NCBI RefSeq assembly: GCF_003255815.1 | Contig: NC_037670.1 | Location: forward strand, 63,194,031 to 63,258,030 | Length of the DNA stretch: 64,000 nucleotides | From: Theropithecus gelada | Taxonomy: Eukaryota > Chordata > Mammalia > Primates > Cercopithecidae | Direction of reading: 5' to 3' | In this document: positions 58,201 to 64,000 of the stretch, piece by piece | How the letters are laid out: each line of letters opens with the position of its first letter | How positions within the stretch are numbered: the first letter of the stretch is position 1 | Program-made: the position numbers and the translations under genes | Notes under the pieces: model-generated | What the model was told of the DNA's origin: nothing | The model's input: the letters and a program-made list of their open reading frames with translations, nothing else | The model's database searches: none

Positions 58201-59844
58201 CTCAGGGTCCTGCAGAGCCCCTATGCGGACTGGATGTTGCTCTGCTCCGCTTTGGGGAAAGGTGATCAGCACCTTCTCTCGAAGGTCTTCAAGGAATAAA
58301 GGATGAATGTTTTAAGTGCTTATCTCATTCACTTACCAGATGATTTACTGGCATAAGATGGGGAAAAACAAGAAAATTTGTGAGTTAACTGGAGAAAAAA
58401 ACAACTGTTCTTTCTGTGCACCCAAAATGGATCACTGAGTAACGATGTCTGAAACATTTATGCATTAGTGTCAAAGAATAATAGATTTTTAGCGTTGAAG
58501 GGCTCTTCAAATAAACTAGTCCAATTTGGGAAATATTTCTCTGTGAATTTGGCTCCCCATCCCCTGAATACTTAAGTAATAGGAATTCTAATGATTAGAA
58601 AATTTTTCTTTGTATCACTTCCTAATCTGCCTTCTCTCAATTGCCATCCACTTTTAGCCATTCCCTCCTAAGATTACCTAGATGTGGACATGCTCAGCAT
58701 TTGGTGGCTCTCCTTGAGGTAAAGTCTAATGTGTACTTTTGTACCTACCGTAGCCTGCTCATAAGGTGACAAAATACGTTCAAATAACTGGTATTTTTAA
58801 CCAGTATTATAAGAATCAAGTTATAGCATAGGCTAAAATTCAGATACTCTTTTCAGAGGCATTTAATTCTTATTATCTGAAAAATTTCTGTTTTCCTTAT
58901 TAATGAATTGGCAATGTTTTTCCCCCCATATGATAATGCTTTACTCAGTGATGGCTGATGTGCTTTCAAAAGACACTCAGTGAATGTGTGATTAAAGATA
59001 AATTCAGTTTGCAGCTGTCAGGATTGGCAAATTGTAACTGCTCTTAAGTGAAGGCATTTGTTTTAGAAAAGATGAGATGCAATTTTCAGAATTGGAGGTT
59101 TATGGATACCTCCTGGGGTAATGGACTCTTTTATACCTGAAGTTTATCTTCCTGAAAGACAAATAAAAGGTTTGGGTTTTGCTGTTAGTGTAAGAGCAGA
59201 ATGTGTCTTCTGATCAACAAAGAGGGTATTTTACATTCCCTGGAAGCACCCACTGAAAATCCTTGCTAAGAATATTCATTGGCTTATTCTCCTGGAGATG
59301 AAGACAGATTGGGCAAGTCATCCACAGGGTTATTTGTCTTCACACTGTCTCCACTGACAGATCATTTCTACCAGAATGTGTTCCATGTAAGTGTTTTGGA
59401 TGCAATTCAAGTTACCTCTGGTAATGGCGCCATTGATCATGCTGTGGATGTGGTAAAGATATCTGCCTTAGGATGAATAGCTGTATTGTATATTGTGACA
59501 ATTGATTTCCCTTTTGCTGAAGACACAGGCTGGAGATATTTTAGAGCACTGTATTAATGACCAAGCAGCTTTTAACAGATGAATAATGGTGAAGGAGTGT
59601 GAATGGATAATCTTCTAGAGGACAGAGGGCCTTGCCTGTGAAATACAGCCGGAAATTTAACCTCTTGTGCAGCTTGGGGCCACTGCCTGAGACCGGACAA
59701 ACTGCCATAGTGTTCAAGCAACAAGTCTTAGAGGTTGATTGGAGGTGGATATTACTTTTAAGAAACTCAACTTGGGATGGAGTCCCAGGGGGCCAGTGGC
59801 AGGGAGAAAGCAGTTGTGAGTGTCTGGATTCAACAGTGGGCTCT
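58201..59844. other. Mostly unassigned interval, about 1.6 kb
   Basis: A weak old-repeat trace lies at 58490-58600 (TTTTTAGCGTTGAAGGGC followed by ACTAGTCCAATTTGG), the type of word order seen in ancient mammalian repeats. The 65-codon plus frame at 59279-59476 and 149-codon minus frame at 59541-59990 are not supported. Confidence 0.4.
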
Positions 59845-60005
59845 TGATTTACTTGATCCTCATATGAAGCCCACAAGGAATGAATGGAAGATTGTCCCAG
59901 TTTTGCAAGTGAAGAAACTGAAGAGGGGAAGCACATTAGACAAGGTGATAGGGATAAAGCTAGAATGTGCCAGTCTAGCTCCAAAGCCAAGGCTTTTTGT
60001 ACTAT
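59845..60005 (+). mobile_element. MIR SINE
   Basis: ATCCTCATATGAAGCCCACA, GTTTTGCAAGTGAAGAAACT, GAAGAGGGGAAGCACATTAG and CAGTCTAGCTCCAAAGCC follow MIR order on the plus strand. Confidence 0.7.
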
Positions 60006-60069
60006 TTCTTCAAGGAATTCAGTCTAACTTGACAGTTCACAACACTGAACAAAAAAGCATCCATCAGTG

Positions 60070-60805
60070 CCTGTGATGTGCTCTTCCTCCCATTCTTCCT
60101 GCCTCTTGGATCAACCCATAGTCTTTGTCATTACCCAAATCAGAAGTGAAGCCCCATTCTTCAACTTTTGATCTCCCCCTACCTTGTACAGTCAACCACA
60201 AAGTGCGGTTGACTTGACCTTTGATGTATCTCCTTAGGGCACCGTGTCTCCTTGTGCTCACTGCCCATGTCCAAACTATTGCCCTTCTCTGGATCACTGC
60301 AATAGCCTCTTTTCAGACACCCTCAACCAGAATGACTTTCAAGAAGTCAAATGTATTTGCACCATTTCCATCCTATAATCCCTTCTTTGGCTTCTCATGG
60401 CCTCAGAATTAAATCTATTAATAACTTCTCTAATGAAGCATCAAGGTCCTTCCTAATCTAGTCAGCATCCATTCTCACATCCCTGCCTCACACTTCCCAA
60501 CTCTCCCTCCAACTCCAGGCTTAGGCAACAAATTCAGTGCATAAATATGGTTCACTCCCACCCTCTGGACATATGCTGTGCCCACAATCCACACACTCCT
60601 TCTCTTCTTCTCCCATTCCATGACCCACTCCCACTCTGCAGCAGGCATTCTCCTTGCTCAATACTGTGTCCTTCATAAATTCAATGGAAATCACCTGTTT
60701 CCTTCACATAATCTATGGTTCTGGAAGCTTTCCTATTAGCCATTTTCTCTTCTGTGACATACAGCAAAGGATGAGTCAATATATCTGTTGAATAAATTAA
60801 TGAAG
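60070..60805 (+). mobile_element. L2 LINE 3' fragment, about 735 bp
   Basis: GTCATTACCCAAATCAGAAG, TCTGGATCACTGCAATAGCC, CTTTGGCTTCTCATGGCC, AAGGTCCTTCCTAATCTAG, CATTCCATGACCCACTCC and ATATCTGTTGAATAAATT follow the L2 ORF2 end and 3'UTR in order. It is the best preserved L2 in the window. Confidence 0.85.
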
Positions 60806-60879
60806 GACTTTGAAATTCATCCTGGTATTTAATTGACACAAAGCATCCACTGATGTAGCTATGTTAAATATTTCCAAGT

Positions 60880-60990
60880 TATAGGTACCCAAAAGGATAC
60901 AGAGAAATCAAGTTACTTGACCAAAGTTTTACTGTATAATACTCCGTCGTATTACAAGGCAGCCTGATCATTGGTTTTCACATCAAGGGT
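60880..60990 (+). mobile_element. Possible MIR fragment
   Basis: GGATACAGAGAAATCAAGTT, ACTTGACCAAAGTTTTACTG and AGGCAGCCTGATC resemble a decayed MIR. It contains a small hairpin (TAATAC...GTATTA, near 60936). Confidence 0.48.
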
Positions 60991-61169
60991 CTTCAGTTAT
61001 TAAGAACCACTTAAATTATGTTCAAAATTATTTTGCCAATAAGGTAGAGAAGTATAATACATTGTGGAAAAATTACCATCTAAAATATTGTAAGGTTTAT
61101 GTGCTCAATATTGAAATAATGAGGCATCATTTTTCTATAGTTTAAATTAACAAAAGGTTAGCCAGGTTA

Positions 61170-61365
61170 TAATAAAATCAGAGGCTTTATAAATTTACAC
61201 AACCTTTTATAAAACAACATGGTGATATGTATCAGAGTCATAAAATATCCTAAGCTGTCAGCCTAATAATCTCACTCCTGGGAGTTTCTCCTAATGTAAG
61301 AATTCAAAGGCAAATAGAGGCCATATACATTGTGATGTTTACTGCAGTATTACTCACTTCTTCCC
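61170..61365 (+). mobile_element. L1ME/HAL1-like fragment, sense
   Basis: ACATGGTGATATGTATCAGA, AATAATCTCACTCCTGGGAG, TTTCTCCTAATGTAAGAATT and GATGTTTACTGCAGTATTAC follow an old L1 ORF2 3' region. Confidence 0.6.
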
Positions 61366-61434
61366 CCTCTTTCCCTCACTACTTTTGTCATAATTCAAGT
61401 AAAACAGAGAACACAAGTTATTTACAAGGCTACC

Positions 61435-61530
61435 TCACCTCTAGACTGTGAGATCATTAAAGGCAGGCATCATAGCTTGACTCATCTTTATACATGCAGT
61501 GAAATAAACAATAAGTGCCTCAGTGTTTTA
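61435..61530 (+). mobile_element. L2 3' scrap
   Basis: CTCTAGACTGTGAGATCATT followed by GGCAGGCATCATAGCTTGAC matches the L2 3' consensus style. Short. Confidence 0.55.
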
Positions 61531-61539
61531 TAAGAGTAA

Positions 61540-63130
61540 CATATATATGCTACAATATATATAAATATGCATGAACAGACACAGAACACACTTTTCTCCA
61601 ACAATCTGAAAAACAAAGGGTCCAACAAAACATGGTGTCTACACAATTCCTACACTCAGTATCAATGGCATAAGAATACAATGGGATTAGGACTGTGGCT
61701 TCTGAGAATAGCCACGAGTGAAATCAATCTCCATTAGGAAGCAAGCCAGAGAAAGTTCCCACAAGGATCTCTGGACACACATTTATACAGACTCAGTGAC
61801 AGTTAAAGAGAGGCAGAGATGGGGAAGTGACTTCAGGGCTGGTCCTCAACAAGTTCAAGGGGCACAGTGTAACTGGTAATGGCCAGGCCTAGTGGACACC
61901 AGTTTTTGATCTGAGTCCCTGGCTTTATCTGAAATCCATTCCCAAAGGCAGTTTGTCTTGAGGAAGCATACAAATAAAACCACCAGCACACACTTTCTGA
62001 CCATCAGTTTAGAAGTGCACTTAATTCTGAAAAGTACTTCAGCCTAATAAACTGGGAGCAACACTTTGGGGCAGTCTGTCTGTAACTTTATTTATTTATC
62101 TGAAAAATACGATTCTGCCCCAGAGCTTGCAAGCAAAGGGACCATTTTAAATTGTTCTCAGATTTACAAAGAGGAGGTGCTAATTCAAAGATCTCAGGAA
62201 GAGATAAAAACAAATTAAATTCCTATATGTAAGAGATCAAATGCTATCTATTCATCCTCCTTATCTAGTTTGTCAGAAATGAAAATATCGGAGAACCATC
62301 TGAACTCTTTTCTGCTGATACTGAGCACTAAAGCCTGAAATAGCAACAGCAAACACATAGTTAGTATTAGTTAAGGAAGTGATGAAAAAGAGCGTGAAAA
62401 TACTTATTACAGAGGCTGGGATACTGAGGTTCTTCTCTAATAAGAATAAATAATTCATACCCATTGGGTTTTTTGCAGATTAACGGGTTGTCATCTGAAT
62501 CAATATTCCCACAAAATCAAAATGCAAGTAAAACAGAAGACATGTGTAAAATAAGTACATTAGCACTTTGGAGTAGAGTTCTTGACTTTTGTTGGGAAAT
62601 GCCAACAGGAGGAACTGAATGAAGCTTTTAAATATTTTAAAATGTATTTGTGTGTTTATTTGTACAGAAACAATTCACCAGCGAGTCATTTCCTCCAGGC
62701 TTCAGTACCAAGAAAAACAGAATTGTGTGTTTCTGATAAATATTGTAGCTAATGTTTCCTATGGTTCTCTTTTTTGCTTTGGCTGCTAGCAAGCCTATAC
62801 TCTAATTTTATGCCAACCTGTACTAACTAGCCGTATATGACGATAGAGAGTGTATTTCTGTATAAAACCTTTCCGACTTAATTTGCCATTCAATAGTCAT
62901 GTTTTCTCTGCCCTGATATTTTCCAATTTTAAAGTATTATTGCATGTTAATATATTTCCATAAACCCTACAATCTGTAGAATACACCAAACATAAATTAA
63001 TTAAGGCATTTGAAATCCATTCGAAGTCTCAAATTTATCTCATTTCATGTTTAAAGCCTTATAAGCACTGTGTTCTCTCAGTAAATTTGACTGGCAGGAA
63101 ATATCCAAGAATAATATGAACAAACGAGTG
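61540..63130. other. Repeat-poor interval, about 1.6 kb
   Basis: No transposon recognised. It begins with a short ATATATAAATATGC tract. It contains single-copy-looking AT-rich DNA with words such as AAATTAATTAAGG near 62995. No gene has support. Confidence 0.48.
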
Positions 63131-63139
63131 CCCGAAAGC

Positions 63140-63330
63140 AGTGGCTCTCACAGCAGCAGCAGAAGCACACAGCAACAGACGACCAGCAGCAACAGAAGCG
63201 CACAGGGTTTGTTAAAATGCAAATTCTCAGGCCCCAGCCCAGACCTCTGGACCAGGCACTCTAGGCATGGGTCCCCAAAGTGTGTTTCATCAAGCCTTCG
63301 AAGTGGTTCTGCTACACACAATACTTTGGC
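63140..63330 (-). mobile_element. MER5A/B-like nonautonomous hAT (Charlie) element with CAG-rich insertion
   Basis: CAGTGGCTCTCACAG terminus, then a CAG/CAACAG-rich stretch, then GTTAAAATGCAAATTCTCAG, GGCCCCAGCCCAGACCTC and GGTTCTGCTACAC. The order is that of a MER5 element in reverse. The CAG-rich stretch at 63149-63197 is longer and more repetitive than the CAGCATCAGCATCAC seen in the family. The 89-codon plus frame through it (63116-63385) is fortuitous. Confidence 0.75.
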
Positions 63331-63690
63331 AATCACAGGTCCTAAAAAGCACGTGAGTGTTGCGTCGCGGGCTCTGCAGTTTTAGCAGTGTGCAGTGCCT
63401 GCAGGAGAGCAGGAGGCAGGCACTGGCTTTCATTCTCCCTGCATTTTCAGTGTTCAGCACCATCTTCTGGGAAGCTGAATCCATAAAGAGGAAGAGCCTA
63501 GAATGACATGGAGAAGAGCACTGCTTGAAGGAGAAAGAGGGTATCTCCATGGCAAGAAAATAGTAACAGGAGAGAGGGAAGTGTGGGGAGTTGGACTTCC
63601 ACATTACGCACAAGGAACCAAGAGTACAAAAAATCTACAACCAGCTATAGACTTGTGTTTCTTTGCCTATTTTTCTTTACAACTTCTTAC
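63331..63690. other. Unassigned interval
   Basis: About 360 bp. No repeat or gene recognised. The minus frame at 63290-63613 (107 codons) has no domain. Confidence 0.42.
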
Positions 63691-63699
63691 CTCTTACAG

Positions 63700-64000
63700 G
63701 TATTAAATAAGAAGGAGGTTATTAGCTTGAAGCAGCCTCCTTACTTTGACTTTCTACCTAACAAATCAAAACATAATTTAGGAGTATATTTTTATAACAA
63801 TTGCTGGCTTTAGCCAATCAGAATCAGCTGAGCTTCAAGCAATTACAGGCAGCCAACTGATCAGACTATGCCCAAATAAGGGAAATGCCTCATCACACCA
63901 CACCCAAATATGGTGACTTCTCCACTTTGCTTCTGTGTTCAGCCTATAGAAGCTCACTGCTCACACTGCTGGGTGGAACTTTCTGAACCTCTTCTGCTTC
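63700..64000 (+). mobile_element. Probable ERV LTR, cut by the window end
   Basis: AGCCAATCAGAATCAGC (CCAAT-type), CAGCCTATAGAAGCTCACTG and GGAACTTTCTGAACCTCTTC have the look of a class I ERV LTR from U3 into R. The 3' end lies beyond the window. Family and start are uncertain. Confidence 0.5.

Noticed and set aside
59279..59476. Possible exon with an internal CATGTAAGT donor-like site
   Set aside because: The donor lies inside the frame, there is no convincing upstream polypyrimidine acceptor, and no partner exon is visible. One GTAAGT is expected by chance.
59541..59990. 149-codon open frame on the minus strand, the longest in the window
   Set aside because: It overlaps a recognisable MIR, has no domain or repeat of a known protein, and shows no promoter or splice context.

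Overview
The window is vertebrate nuclear DNA from a primate, almost certainly human or another catarrhine. It carries dimeric Alu elements, several with AluY-type diagnostic sequence, plus an L1PA-like insertion, L1M remnants, MaLR LTRs (MLT1, MST), MIR, L2 and a MER5-type hAT remnant. There is no protein-coding gene, tRNA, rRNA or CRISPR that I can support. All open frames are short (149 codons or fewer). They fall in repeats or lack start context, splice partners or a recognisable domain. The base composition is AT-rich throughout and the region reads as gene-poor intergenic or deep intronic DNA.

Layout. 1-10.6 kb: an MLT1A-like LTR, five Alus, old antisense L1 pieces, an L2, two MLT1 LTRs, a MIR and an old 98-bp tandem duplication. 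10.7-18.8 kb: a long broken L1M interrupted by an Alu and an MLT1, carrying an inverted 189-bp duplication; then an older L1, a 5'-inverted L1 with target-site duplications, and an MST LTR. 18.8-28.5 kb: mostly unassigned, somewhat GC-richer DNA with MIR and L2 scraps, one Alu, one MLT1, a degenerate 35-bp minisatellite and a nearly perfect 99-bp tandem duplication. 28.5-38.2 kb: scattered L1 ends, Alus, L2, and nested MIR/MLT1 and MIR/Alu insertions. 38.2-46 kb: a run of ERV-type solo LTRs and a 2.8-kb L1PA-like insertion with a 5' inversion and a 15-bp target-site duplication. 46-54.7 kb: L1M remnants, one holding a 587-bp foreign block. 54.7-64 kb: repeat-poor DNA, an LTR, an AT palindrome cluster, MIR/L2 pieces, a MER5-like element, and an LTR-like segment cut by the window end.

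No genes work together here. The content is a record of transposition and local rearrangement. The most notable event is the inverted templated insertion at 14.6-15.5 kb, which copied an L1/MLT1 junction into the same L1 about 0.5 kb away. I found no new biological system. Family names rest on recalled consensus sequences, not on a search.
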